Shown: piece after piece, positions 16,810-27,782 of the stretch
How the letters are laid out: every line of letters begins with the position of its first letter
How positions within the stretch are numbered: the first letter of the stretch is position 1
NCBI RefSeq assembly: GCF_000768695.1
Contig: NZ_AVPL01000013.1
Location: forward strand, 1-64,000
Direction: 5' to 3'
DNA length: 64,000 nucleotides
Source of the DNA: Knoellia aerolata DSM 18566
GTDB lineage: Bacteria > Actinomycetota > Actinomycetes > Actinomycetales > Dermatophilaceae
Program-made: the position numbers and the translations under genes
The notes under the pieces: generated by a model
What the model was told of the DNA's origin: nothing
The model's input: only the letters and a program-made list of their open reading frames with translations
Database searches by the model: none

Positions 16810-18105
16810 TCACTTGTTCTCGTCGTCGAGCAGGGCCTGGAAGGCCTTGGCGGCCTCGTCGGCCGAGGCGCCGGAGTCCTTCCCCGTGATCGCGTCGACG
16901 ATCGGCTGACCGACGAGCTCACGCGCCTCAGGAACCTTGACGACGCGGGGGCGGTCGAAGCCGACCCCGTTGGCGGCGCCGGCGGCAGCGGCCTCGACGA
17001 GGTCCTTCGGGTAGGTCGACGTCGCGTCGGGGTCGCTCGCCACGGACGTGCGGGCGCTGGGGACGCCGGCCTTCTGGTTCGCGAGAGTCTGCTCCTTGCT
17101 CGTCGCCCACTCGATGAACTTCCAGGCGTTCGCCTTGTTCTCGGAGGCCTCGTTGATCCCGAGCGCCCACGACGGGACGTTGTACGGCTTGGAGCCGGCG
17201 GGGCCCTCGGGGAAGGCGGCGAAGCCGACCGTGTCGGCGACCTTGGACTTGGCCGGGTCGGTGGCGTTCTTGTAGAGCGAGCTCGCCTCCGTGTAGAACG
17301 CGGCCTGGCCCTGCGTGAAGATGGCCATCGCCTCCGGCCAGCTCATGTCGGTGCTGACGTTCTTGGGCCCGTGGTCCTTGATCAGCCCGCCGTAGTACGC
17401 GTAGGCCTGCTTGGCCTCGGGTGTGTTGACCGCGGCCTTGCCGGAGTCGTCGGCCCACTGGCCGCCGAAGCTGTAGAGGAAGCTGGAGAACTGCGTGACG
17501 GCGGCGGACTTGCCGGTGCGCGCGATGAAGCCGGCGACGCCGGGGTTGGCGGCCTGGACCTTCGCGGCAGCCTCCTTGAGCTCGTCGAGCGTCTTCGGCG
17601 GAGCGGAGTAGCCGGCCTTCTCGAGCAGGTCCTTGCGGTAGTAGAGGACCTCGGTCTCGGTGATGATCGGGACCCCGACGACCTTCTCCTCGTAGGTGGT
17701 GGCCTCGACGGGTCCGGGCTGGAAGTCGCCCCAGTTCCACTCCGACGCACCCTTGGTGTCCTCGGTGATGTCGGAGAGGTAGCCGTTCTTGCCGAAGGCC
17801 TTGCCCTCCTGGAGGGGGCGGTACATCATCACGTCGAGGTCGCTGGTCCCCGCGTTGAGCTTGACGTTGTACTGGTCCGAGAGCTGGTCCTCGCCGAGCT
17901 GGGTCAGCTCGACCTTGAGGCCGGTCTCCTTCTCGAACTCGGGCAGGGCCGCCTTGATGTTGTCGGTCCACACGTGGTTGGCGAGCGTGACCTGGATCGT
18001 CTTCGACCCGGTCCCCTCCCCCTCGTCGCTGCCGCCCGAGCAGGCCGACAGGCTGAGCGCCGCGGCCAGGACGAGAGCGGATCCGGTTGCAGTGCGTCGC
18101 AGCAC
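16810..18105 (-). CDS. Sugar ABC transporter binding lipoprotein (family 1)
   Basis: 431 residues. Signal sequence with lipobox LSAC at residues ~19-22, so it is membrane-anchored on the outside. The body has the cluster-1 carbohydrate-binding protein pattern (LDVMMYRPLQEGKAF, TETEVLYYRKDLLEKAGY, WPEAMAIFTQGQAAFYTEAS, WKFIEWATSKEQ). It heads the operon that encodes the two permeases and the D-galactonate enzymes, and lies divergent to the GntR regulator at 18245. Confidence 0.9.
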   Translation of the reverse strand: MLRRTATGSALVLAAALSLSACSGGSDEGEGTGSKTIQVTLANHVWTDNIKAALPEFEKETGLKVELTQLGEDQLSDQYNVKLNAGTSDLDVMMYRPLQEGKAFGKNGYLSDITEDTKGASEWNWGDFQPGPVEATTYEEKVVGVPIITETEVLYYRKDLLEKAGYSAPPKTLDELKEAAAKVQAANPGVAGFIARTGKSAAVTQFSSFLYSFGGQWADDSGKAAVNTPEAKQAYAYYGGLIKDHGPKNVSTDMSWPEAMAIFTQGQAAFYTEASSLYKNATDPAKSKVADTVGFAAFPEGPAGSKPYNVPSWALGINEASENKANAWKFIEWATSKEQTLANQKAGVPSARTSVASDPDATSTYPKDLVEAAAAGAANGVGFDRPRVVKVPEARELVGQPIVDAITGKDSGASADEAAKAFQALLDDENK

Positions 18106-18196
18106 GTCGGTCTCCTTCGTGAGGTGGCCGCTCCGCCTTTGGAGCTGTCGCCGCAGCGGACGTCTATGTCCGTCTAATCAGGGAACGATAGAGTGT

Positions 18197-18209
18197 TAAG
18201 TCAGACTTA
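18197..18209. promoter_or_regulatory. Putative operator for the GntR/FadR-type regulator of the dgo operon
   Basis: TAAGTC-A-GACTTA, a perfect dyad with 6-nt arms, lies between the divergent binding-protein gene and the GntR gene. Size and symmetry suit a FadR-subfamily regulator. It overlaps the possible upstream ATG at 18209, which is one reason to place the regulator start downstream. Confidence 0.6.
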
Positions 18210-18231
18210 TGCAAGGCCCGATCGCCATGAG

Positions 18232-18237
18232 TATGAT
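18232..18237 (+). promoter_or_regulatory. -10 element TATGAT of the GntR gene
   Basis: TATGAT ends 7 nt before ATG 18245, so transcription would start on the A of the start codon. There is no ribosome site before that ATG. This fits a leaderless mRNA. Confidence 0.55.
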
Positions 18238-18244
18238 TTGTGAC

Positions 18245-18991
18245 ATGGCCACCTCCCGCCCCGGTGCCGACGGGTCCACCGGCCTGCACGCCCGCCTCGT
18301 GGAGACGCTCGGCATGGCCATCTGCGGCGGAGAGCTGCCCCCGGGACGGGTCCTCTTCATCGACGAGCTCGTCTCCCGCCACGCCGTCTCCCGGTCCGTC
18401 GTGCGCGAGGCGCTGCGGGTCCTTGCCTCGATGGGACTGGTCGCCTCGCGGCGCCGAGTCGGAACCCAGGTCCTCGACGCCAGCCTCTGGAACGTCTACG
18501 ACCCGCTCGTCATCCGGTGGCGGCTCGCGACCGGCGGGCGCATCGCCCAGCTGCGCTCCATCACCGAGCTGCGCACCGCCGTCGAGCCGCAGGCGGCCCG
18601 GCTCGCCGCCGCCCGCGTGCGGCCGATCGACGCCAGCGAGCTCGTGACGCTCGCCGGTCGCCTGTGGGCTGCCGGCCAGGACGGGCGCATGGACGACTTC
18701 CTCGCGCTCGACATCGAGTTCCACCACCGCGTCCTCACCGCCTCCGGCAACGAGATGTTCGAGCACCTCCACCAGCCGATCGCCGAGGTGCTGTCCGGTC
18801 GGCACGCCTACGGGCTCATGCCGAGCCACCCCCACGTCGACGCGCTGCAGATGCACGCCGACGTCGCCTCCTCGATCCAGCGGGGCGACGGGGAGCGCGC
18901 CCACGACGCGATGGTGGCGATCATGAACCGCACGATGGACGAGACCAGGCATCTGTGGGACATGCAGTCCCAGTCGACCACGCCCGCGTGA
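18245..18991 (+). CDS. GntR-family (FadR subfamily) transcriptional regulator
   Basis: 248 residues from ATG 18245. N-terminal winged helix (LHARLVETLGMAI ... ELVSRHAVSRSVVREALRVLASMGLV) followed by an all-helical FCD ligand domain with the metal-binding His/Asp pattern DIEFHHRVL and HVDALQMHAD. It is divergent from the binding-protein gene of the galactonate operon, the same topology as DgoR regulators of this subfamily, so galactonate is the most likely inducer. In-frame ATG codons at 18209 and 18227 are alternatives; the -10 at 18232 argues for 18245. Confidence 0.88.
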   Translation: MATSRPGADGSTGLHARLVETLGMAICGGELPPGRVLFIDELVSRHAVSRSVVREALRVLASMGLVASRRRVGTQVLDASLWNVYDPLVIRWRLATGGRIAQLRSITELRTAVEPQAARLAAARVRPIDASELVTLAGRLWAAGQDGRMDDFLALDIEFHHRVLTASGNEMFEHLHQPIAEVLSGRHAYGLMPSHPHVDALQMHADVASSIQRGDGERAHDAMVAIMNRTMDETRHLWDMQSQSTTPA

Positions 18992-19039
18992 GCCGCACCC
19001 GGGCACCCGGGTGCCCGGCCGGCATGCGGAGCAGGCAAC

Positions 19040-19077
19040 GGCTCGGCCCCGCCACCCAGGGGTGACGGGGCCGAGCC
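19040..19077. terminator. Bidirectional terminator between gntR-type gene and chvE-like gene
   Basis: GGCTCGGCCCCG (19040-19051) pairs perfectly with 19066-19077; inside, CACC and GGTG extend the stem. It lies between two convergent genes and no T-run follows, as is common in high-GC actinobacteria. Confidence 0.8.
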
Positions 19078-19102
19078 GCGGGCGGGCCTGACGGGTGTCA
19101 GG

Positions 19103-20209
19103 TCAGCCGGTGACCTTGGACAGGGTCGGGTCGTTGGCGTACGCCTCCTTGGCGTTGGCCTTGGTGACGATGAGCGGCTCGAGCAGGTTGGCCGGGACGA
19201 CCTTGACGCCGTTGTCGTAGGACTTGTCGTCCGTGACGGTCGGCTTCTCGCCCTTCTGCAGCGCAGCGACCATCTCGAGGGTCGCCTTGACGAGGTTGCG
19301 GGTGTCCTTGTTGATGGTCGAGTACTGCTCACCGGCCATGATCGACTTCACCGACTCGACCTCGGAGTCCTGACCCGTGACGACGGGGACCGGCTTCCCG
19401 GCGGCCTTGACCGAGGTGATGATCGCCCGGGCGAGGGTGTCGTTCGGGGAGAGGACGCCGTCGAGCGTCGCGGAGGCGTAGGACGCCGAGAGGAGGGTGT
19501 CCATGCGCTTCTGCGCGTTCTCGGCCTTCCAGCCCTGGGTGACGGCCTGGTTGAAGGCCGTCTGGTTGGACGTGACCTTGAGCGTCCCGTCGTCGATCTT
19601 CGGCTTGAGGACGCTCATCGCGCCGTCGAAGAAGACCTGGGCGTTCGCGTCGTCGGGGGAGCCCGCGAAGAGCTCGATGTTGTACGGGCCCTGCGGCTTC
19701 TTGGCGGCCATGCCCTCGAGGAGCGCGTTGCCCTGGAGCTCGCCGACCTTGAAGTTGTCGTAGGCGACGTAGTAGTCGACCGCGTCGGTGTTCTTGATGA
19801 GGCGGTCGTAGGCGATGACGGTCGCGCCGGCGTCCTTGGCCGCCTTGACCTGGGTGCCGAGCTGGGCACCGTCGATGGCGCCGATGACGATGACCTTGGC
19901 GCCCTTGGTCACCATGGACTGGATCTGGTTCTGCTGCTCGCCGACACCACCGTTGGCGAACTGCACGTCGGCCTTGAAGCCGGCCTTGGCGAGGTCGTCC
20001 TTGAAGAGGTTCTCGGCGAGGACCCAGTTCTCGGAGGTCTTCTGCGGGAGCGAGACGCCGATGAGTGCGTCCTTGGGGAAGGCCTCGGCCGCGCCACTGG
20101 CGCCGCCACCGGCGGTGTCGGTCGGGGTCTCCTCGTCGGCACGGCCACAGCCGGTCAGTGCGAGAGCTGCGACGGCGGAGGCCGCCATCACCTTGGTGAG
20201 GGAACGCAT
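19103..20209 (-). CDS. chvE: ChvE-like sugar-binding lipoprotein (CUT2 system)
   Basis: 368 residues. Lipobox LTGC near residue 21 after a short signal sequence. The body is a periplasmic-binding-protein-like (PBP1) sugar receptor: IGVSLPQKTSENWV, IVIGAIDGAQLGTQV, VIAYDRLIKN, VDYYVAYDNFKVGELQG, LSPNDTLARAI and VVTGQDSEVESV are typical of ChvE/multiple monosaccharide binding proteins. It is the last gene of a gguA-gguB-chvE-type unit that should import monosaccharides such as xylose, arabinose or galactose. Confidence 0.9.
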   Translation of the reverse strand: MRSLTKVMAASAVAALALTGCGRADEETPTDTAGGGASGAAEAFPKDALIGVSLPQKTSENWVLAENLFKDDLAKAGFKADVQFANGGVGEQQNQIQSMVTKGAKVIVIGAIDGAQLGTQVKAAKDAGATVIAYDRLIKNTDAVDYYVAYDNFKVGELQGNALLEGMAAKKPQGPYNIELFAGSPDDANAQVFFDGAMSVLKPKIDDGTLKVTSNQTAFNQAVTQGWKAENAQKRMDTLLSASYASATLDGVLSPNDTLARAIITSVKAAGKPVPVVTGQDSEVESVKSIMAGEQYSTINKDTRNLVKATLEMVAALQKGEKPTVTDDKSYDNGVKVVPANLLEPLIVTKANAKEAYANDPTLSKVTG

Positions 20210-20299
20210 GTCGTCTCTTTCTTTCGTATGCCGTGGCTCACCCGGGGCGGATGGGTCACCTGTCGGAACTATGGAGTTGTGTGGTGCGGCGAGCCCGGG

Positions 20300-21550
20300 T
20301 CAGGACTCCTGCTTCACCGTCTCGGTCGTGTCCTGGGTTGCTCGCCGACCGAAGTTCTGGGTGAGCAGGCCCGTGATCGAGCGACGGCCCTGCGACTTGT
20401 TGTAGACGTCGAAGGCGACGGCGGCGAGCAGCACGAGACCCTTGATGATCTGGGTCATGTCGGCGCCGACGCCGAGCAGCTGGAGGCCGTTGTTGAGGAC
20501 GGCCATGACGAGGCCTCCGATGACGGCGCCGACGACCGTGCCGACACCACCGGTGACGGCGGCGCCACCGATGAAGACGGCGGCGATCGCGTCGAGCTCC
20601 CAGCCGACACCGTCGAACGGGCCGGAGGCGTTGGACCGGGCGACGAACATCATCCCGGCGAGCGAGGCGAGGATCGACATGTTCATCATGACGAGGAAGT
20701 TGACCCGCTTGGAGCGGACACCGGACAGCTCGGCCGCGTGGCGGTTGCCACCGACGGCGTAGACGTGGCGACCGATGATGGTGCGCGTCGAGATGAAGCC
20801 GTAGAGCAGGACGAGCGCGCCGAGGATGAGCGCCGAGATCGGCAGTGAGGTGCCGCGCCGACCCGAGGCCATGAGCATCGCGACGGCGAGGATGGCGACG
20901 GTGATGAGGCCGAGCCGGATCCACATCACCGAGGCGGGGCCGACGTCGGCACCGATCCTGGCCTGGTTGCGCCGGTTGCGCACGGCACCGCCGATGAGGG
21001 CCGCACAGAGGAGCAGCCCGATGAGGATGGTGAGGTTGTTGTAGCCGGTCTTGGGCCCCACCTCGGGCAGGTAGCCGGCACCGATGGTCTGGAAGCTCTC
21101 GTCGACCGGAACGGTGTTGGACTTGCCGACCCACTGGTTGGCTCCGCGGAAGATGAGCATGCCGGCGAGGGTGACGATGAAGGCGGGGATGCCGATGAAG
21201 GCCACCCAGAAGCCCTGCCAGGCACCGACGAGCGCGCCGATGACGAGGCCGAGGAGGATGCCGACGAACCAGGGGATGCCCCAGTCCCGCATGGCGATCG
21301 CCACGACGATGCCGGCGAAGGCGGCCACCGAGCCGACGGAGAGGTCGATGTGGCCGGCGATGATGACGAGCACCATGCCGATCGCCATGACGAGGATGTA
21401 GCTGTTGCCCTGGAAGATGTTGATGACGTTGCCGGGGTCGAGCGTGAGCCCGTCGGTGAGGACCTGGAACAGCACGATGAGGAAGACGAGGGCGAAGATC
21501 ATCCCGAACTGTCGGGTGTCCCCACCGAAGATCTCCTTGAGCTTGTTCAT
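20300..21550 (-). CDS. gguB: Multiple-sugar ABC permease (GguB/MmsB type)
   Basis: 416 residues from ATG 21550, overlapping the ATPase stop by ATGA. About ten hydrophobic segments and the CUT2 permease signatures [15 protein letters not shown] and [15 protein letters not shown] near residue 280. It is longer than RbsC-type permeases, with an insertion around residues 190-260, as in GguB/MmsB proteins. The 89-nt gap to the chvE-like gene holds a GTATGCC heptamer but no hairpin. Confidence 0.9.
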   Translation of the reverse strand: MNKLKEIFGGDTRQFGMIFALVFLIVLFQVLTDGLTLDPGNVINIFQGNSYILVMAIGMVLVIIAGHIDLSVGSVAAFAGIVVAIAMRDWGIPWFVGILLGLVIGALVGAWQGFWVAFIGIPAFIVTLAGMLIFRGANQWVGKSNTVPVDESFQTIGAGYLPEVGPKTGYNNLTILIGLLLCAALIGGAVRNRRNQARIGADVGPASVMWIRLGLITVAILAVAMLMASGRRGTSLPISALILGALVLLYGFISTRTIIGRHVYAVGGNRHAAELSGVRSKRVNFLVMMNMSILASLAGMMFVARSNASGPFDGVGWELDAIAAVFIGGAAVTGGVGTVVGAVIGGLVMAVLNNGLQLLGVGADMTQIIKGLVLLAAVAFDVYNKSQGRRSITGLLTQNFGRRATQDTTETVKQES

Positions 21551-23106
21551 GCGGCGTCCTTCGGGGTCGGCGTCGTCGAGGTCTTGGTCATGAGGCGCAT
21601 GAGGGACTCCTGGTCCGCATGGCCCTTGTCGAGGACACCGGTGATCCGGCCCTCGCTGATGGTGTAGATGCGGTCGCTCAGGCCGAGCAGCTCGGGCAGT
21701 TCGGAGCTGACGACGATGACGCCCTTGCCCTCGTTCGCGAGGCGCTGGATGATCCCGTAGATCTCGAACTTGGCGCCGACGTCGATGCCGCGGGTGGGCT
21801 CGTCGAGGATGAGCAGGTCGGGGTCGGTGAACAGCCACTTCGCCAGGACGACCTTCTGCTGGTTGCCGCCCGAGAGCTTGGCCACGCCGTAGTCGACGTT
21901 GGGCGTCTTGGTGCGCAGCGCCTTGCGGTAGTCGTCGGCGGCCGAGTGCTCGGCGCGCCGGTCGATGACGAAGTTGTGGGCGATCTTCTTGAGCTTGGCC
22001 GAGACAGTCGTCGTCTTGATGTCGTCGAGGAGGTTGAGCCCCAGCGACTTGCGGTCCTCGGTGAGGTAGCCGATGCCGGCGTCGATGGCGGCGGGGACGT
22101 TGCGCAGGTCCACCTTCTTGCCGTTGAGGGTCATCTCGCCGCCGAGCCAGGTGCCGTAGGAGTGGCCGAAGATCGAGCGCATCAGCTCGGTGCGGCCCGA
22201 GCCCATGAGGCCGGCGAACCCGACGATCTCGCCGCGCCGGACGAAGAAGCTCGACTGCTTGGCCACGAGCCGGTCGGGGACCTGTGGGTGGGCGACGGTC
22301 CAGTCCTTGACCTCGAACATCACCTCGCCGATCTCGGGTGTGTGATCGGGGAAGCGCGACTCGAGCGAGCGGCCGACCATCCCGCGGATGATGCGGTCCT
22401 CGTCGACGGCGCCCTCGCGGACGTCGAGGGTCTCGACGGTCTGACCGTCCCGGATGATCGTGATGGCGTCGGCGATCGCCTCGATCTCGTTGAGCTTGTG
22501 GCTGATCATGATGCTCGTGATGCCCTTGCCCTGCAGACCCCGGATGAGGTCGAGCAGGTGACGCGAGTCGTCCTCGTTGAGGGCCGCCGTCGGCTCGTCG
22601 AGGATGAGGAGCTGCACGTCCTTGGCGAGGGCCTTGGCGATCTCGACGAGCTGCTGCTTGCCGACACCGATGTTCTTGATCGGCGTCTCGGGGTCCTCGA
22701 CCAGGCCGACGCGGGCCAGCAGCTCGCGGGCGCGGTTGTTGGTGCGGACCCAGTCGATGACGCCGTTCTTGGTCTCCTCGTTGCCGAGGAAGATGTTCTC
22801 GGCGATGGACAGCTCGGGGATGAGCGCCAGCTCCTGGTGGATGATGACGATGCCGGCGTGCTCCGAGTCACGGATGTTGTTGAACGTGACGTCGGCCCCG
22901 TTGAACCGGATCGTCCCGTCGTAGGTGCCGTGCGGGTGGACCCCCGACAGCACCTTCATGAGGGTCGACTTGCCGGCGCCGTTCTCACCGCAGATGGCGT
23001 GGACGTCACCGCGACGGACGGTCAGCGTCACGTTGTCGAGAGCCTTGACTCCGGGAAAGGTCTTGGTGATGGCCGTCATCTCCAGGATGGGCGCCGCATC
23101 GACCAC
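21547..23106 (-). CDS. gguA: Multiple-sugar ABC transporter ATPase (GguA/MmsA type)
   Basis: 519 residues with two nucleotide-binding domains, as in RbsA/GguA. First domain: Walker [10 protein letters not shown] near residue 41 and [11 protein letters not shown]; second domain: [13 protein letters not shown] in place of a canonical Walker A, then [15 protein letters not shown] and [14 protein letters not shown]. The degenerate second P-loop is normal for CUT2 ATPases. First gene of the operon with gguB and chvE. Confidence 0.93.
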   Translation of the reverse strand: MVDAAPILEMTAITKTFPGVKALDNVTLTVRRGDVHAICGENGAGKSTLMKVLSGVHPHGTYDGTIRFNGADVTFNNIRDSEHAGIVIIHQELALIPELSIAENIFLGNEETKNGVIDWVRTNNRARELLARVGLVEDPETPIKNIGVGKQQLVEIAKALAKDVQLLILDEPTAALNEDDSRHLLDLIRGLQGKGITSIMISHKLNEIEAIADAITIIRDGQTVETLDVREGAVDEDRIIRGMVGRSLESRFPDHTPEIGEVMFEVKDWTVAHPQVPDRLVAKQSSFFVRRGEIVGFAGLMGSGRTELMRSIFGHSYGTWLGGEMTLNGKKVDLRNVPAAIDAGIGYLTEDRKSLGLNLLDDIKTTTVSAKLKKIAHNFVIDRRAEHSAADDYRKALRTKTPNVDYGVAKLSGGNQQKVVLAKWLFTDPDLLILDEPTRGIDVGAKFEIYGIIQRLANEGKGVIVVSSELPELLGLSDRIYTISEGRITGVLDKGHADQESLMRLMTKTSTTPTPKDAA

Positions 23107-23334
23107 TTCTGTCTCCTCGTCGGTCGTTCACCAAGGACCTCGCTGGCCTCAGTGGCTCGATGCTAAACCCACAACCTGCCCGTGGTGCGGTGGTTCGGGG
23201 CGGGACGCGCGGGCTTGTCCGTTGGACAAGGGCGACTGGACATTTCCTGGCGTTCGGCGCACGGAACGGACCACGCGGCCCGACGAGAACCGGTCAGGGG
23301 GCCGAACGTCGCGGGTCGTCCCGGCCGCCTCGGC
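23107..23334 (-). promoter_or_regulatory. Upstream region of the gguAB-chvE operon with a 7-3-7 dyad
   Basis: A 228-base region between hspR and gguA. It contains CTTGTCC-GTT-GGACAAG (23214-23230), a perfect inverted repeat, and a possible -10 TAGCAT (minus strand, 23165-23160). The dyad could be an operator for the sugar operon or a weak terminator for the dnaK operon; the sequence does not decide. Confidence 0.45.
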
Positions 23335-23790
23335 TCAGGGGCGCCACAGGACGAGCGCCTGCGAGGCCGAGCCACCGCCGGGACGACGGCGCGGGCGCTC
23401 CCCCAGCTGGCTCGCCAGGATCTCGCCGCCGGGCCCGACGGAGAACACCCGGGACCCCTGGGAGGTCTCGGCGCGCAGCCGCTCGACCTCGTGGGTGAGC
23501 TCGGCGACGCGCGCTCGCAGCGCGTCCACGTGGTTCTCGAGCTCGAGGATCCGGGAGATGCCCGCGAGGCTGACACCCTCCTCCTGGGAGAGGCGCTGGA
23601 CCTGGCGGAGCAGGTCGACGTCCCGGGCCGTGTACCGCCGGCCGCCCCCGCGGGTGCGCGAGGGCGTCACGAGGCCGAGCCGGTCGTACTGGCGCAGCGT
23701 CTGGGCGTGCATGCCGGCCAGCTCGGCCGCGACCGAGATGACGAAGACGGCGTCCTCGTCCGGTCGCGGCATCCCCTGGCGCGGAGCCAT
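23335..23790 (-). CDS. hspR: Heat-shock repressor HspR (MerR family)
   Basis: 151 residues. N-terminal MerR helix-turn-helix (FVISVAAELAGMHAQTLRQYD then a wing with RRYTARDVDLLRQVQRL) and a helical C-terminus that would dimerise. HspR binds HAIR boxes with DnaK as co-repressor and represses dnaK and clpB. The gene follows dnaJ with a 2-nt gap and closes the dnaK operon. HAIR boxes are present at dnaK and clpB. Confidence 0.95.
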   Translation of the reverse strand: MAPRQGMPRPDEDAVFVISVAAELAGMHAQTLRQYDRLGLVTPSRTRGGGRRYTARDVDLLRQVQRLSQEEGVSLAGISRILELENHVDALRARVAELTHEVERLRAETSQGSRVFSVGPGGEILASQLGERPRRRPGGGSASQALVLWRP

Positions 23791-23792
23791 CG

Positions 23793-24821
23793 TCAGGCCT
23801 TGGCCTGCTCGGCGAGCGCCGCCCTCGGGTCGCCACCGGTCTCGGCGCGCAGAACCTCGACGGCCTCACGGGCCTTGTCCGACAACGACTCCGGCACGAC
23901 CACCTGCACCTTGGCCAGCAGGTCACCGGCGGCACCCTTGCCGGCGACGCCGCGTCCCTTGACGCGGAGCACGCGTCCGGACGGGGTGCCGGGCGGGATG
24001 CGCACCTTGACGCTGGCGCCGTCGAGGGTGGGCACCGTGACCGTGGCACCGAGGGCGGCCTCGGCGAACGTCACGGGCAGGTCGACCGTGAGGTTGTCCC
24101 CCTCGCGGCCGAACACCGGGTGCTTCTGGACGGTGACGGTGAGGATGAGGTCGCCGGCCCCGGCGCCGGGCTCCCCCGGCTGACCCTTGCCACGGAGGCG
24201 GATCTTCTGACCGTCCTTGACACCGGCGGGGATCCGGGCCGTCATGGTTCGGCCCTCGGCGGTCCGCAGCGTGACGGTCGAACCCTCGACGGCGTCACGG
24301 AACGGCAGGGTCGTCGTCGCCTGGACGTCGGCCCCCTTGCGGGGACCACGCGGGGCGCCGTAGCCGGCATACCCGCCCGGTCCGGGGCGCGCGGCACCAC
24401 CGAACATCTGCGACAGGAGGTCGTTGATGTCCGCGTCCCCTCCGCCGGGGTAGCCGCCGTGGGACGAGCCGCCTCCGGTGTCGAAGCGGACGCGCGAGCC
24501 GCCGCCCCCGCCGCCGAAGGCGCTGAAGATGTCCTCGAACCCCCCGTTGCCGCCCGGGCCACCCGCACGGAACCGCGCGCCGCCGTGCGCCATCTGGCGG
24601 ATGGCGTCGTACTCCTCGCGCTGCTTGGGGTCGGACAGGACCGCGTGCGCCTCGCCGATGTCCTTGAACTTCTGCTCGGCGGCGGTGTCACCCGGGTTCT
24701 TGTCCGGGTGGTGGGTGCGCGCGAGCTTGCGGTAGGCCTTCTTGACCGCGGCGGCATCGGCGTCCTTGGGGACGCCGAGGATCGCGTAGAAGTCCTTCTC
24801 GAACCAGTCCTGGCTCGCCAT
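23793..24821 (-). CDS. dnaJ: DnaJ-type co-chaperone without zinc finger
   Basis: 342 residues. J domain at residues 1-75 with the HPD motif (THHPDKNPG), a Gly/Phe-rich region (about 80-160), then two client-binding beta domains (from about 170). The CxxCxGxG zinc-finger repeats of classical DnaJ are absent, as in the CbpA-like DnaJ encoded in many actinobacterial dnaK operons. It delivers clients to DnaK and stimulates ATP hydrolysis. Clear ribosome site GAGGAGG before ATG 24821. Confidence 0.93.
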   Translation of the reverse strand: MASQDWFEKDFYAILGVPKDADAAAVKKAYRKLARTHHPDKNPGDTAAEQKFKDIGEAHAVLSDPKQREEYDAIRQMAHGGARFRAGGPGGNGGFEDIFSAFGGGGGGSRVRFDTGGGSSHGGYPGGGDADINDLLSQMFGGAARPGPGGYAGYGAPRGPRKGADVQATTTLPFRDAVEGSTVTLRTAEGRTMTARIPAGVKDGQKIRLRGKGQPGEPGAGAGDLILTVTVQKHPVFGREGDNLTVDLPVTFAEAALGATVTVPTLDGASVKVRIPPGTPSGRVLRVKGRGVAGKGAAGDLLAKVQVVVPESLSDKAREAVEVLRAETGGDPRAALAEQAKA

Positions 24822-24894
24822 CAGCGCCTCCTCTCAGTCATCGTATGCCGCTGCGGGACAACGACGGTGGGCGTCACCGCCCGTTCCCGGCAGG

Positions 24895-25532
24895 TCATTC
24901 AGGGTCGGCGACGGCCACCCGTGCGGGTCGGAGGACCTGGTCGCCACTGCGGTACCCCGGCTGGAGCACCTGGACGACGGTGGTCGTGCTGGCGTCGGTC
25001 GGCAGCTCCGGGTTGGAGGCGTCCCATGCGGCGTGCATGAGGGCCTCGTGGTGCATGGGGTCGAAGACCTCGCCCACGGCGCCGAAACGGACGAGGCCGA
25101 ACTTGCCGAGGCTGGCCTCGAGCTTGTCGGCGATCGCCGCGAACGGCCCGTCGGTGAGGTCACCGTGCTCACGGGCCAGCTGGATGTCGTCGAGGACCGG
25201 GAGCACCGACTCGAGGACGTCGCGCACTGCACGCTCCTGGACGCTGGCGCGGTCGCGGTCGACCCGACGCTTGTAGTTGACGTACTCCGCGTTGAGGCGT
25301 TGCAGGTCGTCGAGGCGCTGGGCCGCGAGGGCGGTGTCGGGGTGCTCCGCGGACGCGGGGGCGGTGGCCCCGGCCCGATCCGGAGCCACCTCCTCACCGT
25401 CGTTGACGGACTCGGTGTTGATCGAGTCGTCGTCGCCCTGCTCGGCCGCGTCGTCGACGACCTCGCCGTCGAGGATCTCGTCCTCGCGCGGCTCGGTGTC
25501 GCCGGGTGGGTCGCCCTGGCGGAAGGAGTCGG

Positions 25533-25536
<4 letters not shown>
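24895..25536 (-). CDS. grpE: Nucleotide exchange factor GrpE
   Basis: 213 residues. An acidic, low-complexity N-terminus (residues 1-70) precedes the long dimerising helix ([21 protein letters not shown]) and the C-terminal beta domain ([19 protein letters not shown]). It ejects ADP from DnaK. GTG start overlaps the dnaK stop as GTGA; a 73-nt gap separates it from dnaJ. Confidence 0.96.
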
Positions 25537-27431
<1,895 letters not shown>

Positions 27432-27456
27432 GGGTGTCTCCTTGCGTAGAGCTTGA

Positions 27457-27477
27457 GTTGAGTTGCTGTCACTCAAG
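27457..27477 (-). promoter_or_regulatory. HAIR box 1 (HspR operator) at dnaK
   Basis: GTTGAGT, seven bases, ACTCAAG: one outer base away from the HAIR consensus. An additional CTTGAGT half-site overlaps its left arm (27452-27458), which could let HspR bind in two registers. It lies 26 nt upstream of the dnaK ATG. Confidence 0.9.
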
Positions 27478-27518
27478 TTAGGAGCCCGTGTGCCGGATGG
27501 CAAATCCGGGCGTCCAAA

Positions 27519-27539
27519 CTTGCGTTCACCTGACTCAAC
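27519..27539 (-). promoter_or_regulatory. HAIR box 2 (degenerate HspR operator) at dnaK
   Basis: CTTGCGT, seven bases, ACTCAAC. The spacing is correct and 12 of 14 arm positions match the consensus. It lies between dnaK and the divergent small gene at 27608, so HspR might also affect the rightward genes. Confidence 0.65.
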
Positions 27540-27594
27540 TCTTGCCGCGCCGCCGTTGTTCCCCGCGACTCGACGGGGTGTCGGTGGACGGTCC

Positions 27595-27600
27595 TACCGT
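27595..27600 (+). promoter_or_regulatory. -10 element TACCGT of the small protein gene
   Basis: TACCGT is followed by exactly 7 bases and then ATG 27608. No ribosome site is present, so the mRNA is probably leaderless. Confidence 0.5.
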
Positions 27601-27607
27601 TCTCGAC

Positions 27608-27757
27608 ATGGCAGAGCAGAGCACCACGAGGCACCTGCGGGTCGTCGGCGCCGCCACCCGCCCAGCCGGGGCGCGCGGTGACGAGACGGCCCGCGAGGCG
27701 TACTGGGCGCGCCTTCGGGCGCTGCGCGCCGAGCGCGAGCGTCTGCGCGCCGGCTGA
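27608..27757 (+). CDS. Small highly charged protein, unknown function
   Basis: 49 residues: an N-terminal polar segment then a helix rich in Ala, Arg and Glu (ARLRALRAERERLRAG). No family is recognised. Support for it being real comes from a -10 hexamer placed at the leaderless distance (7 nt) and its position just ahead of another leaderless gene 25 nt downstream. Divergent from dnaK. Confidence 0.45.
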   Translation: MAEQSTTRHLRVVGAATRPAGARGDETAREAYWARLRALRAERERLRAG

Positions 27758-27769
27758 CGGGGAGGTCCC

Positions 27770-27775
27770 TACACT
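27770..27775 (+). promoter_or_regulatory. -10 element TACACT of the exported-protein cluster
   Basis: TACACT lies exactly 7 nt before ATG 27783. There is no ribosome site, implying a leaderless transcript for the first gene of the three-gene cluster. Confidence 0.55.
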
Positions 27776-27782
27776 CCGTGGC

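Noticed and set aside
21619-23166. 515-codon plus-strand frame antisense to the GguA ATPase gene
   Set aside because: Low-complexity Asp/Glu/Val/Leu translation typical of a shadow of a high-GC gene.
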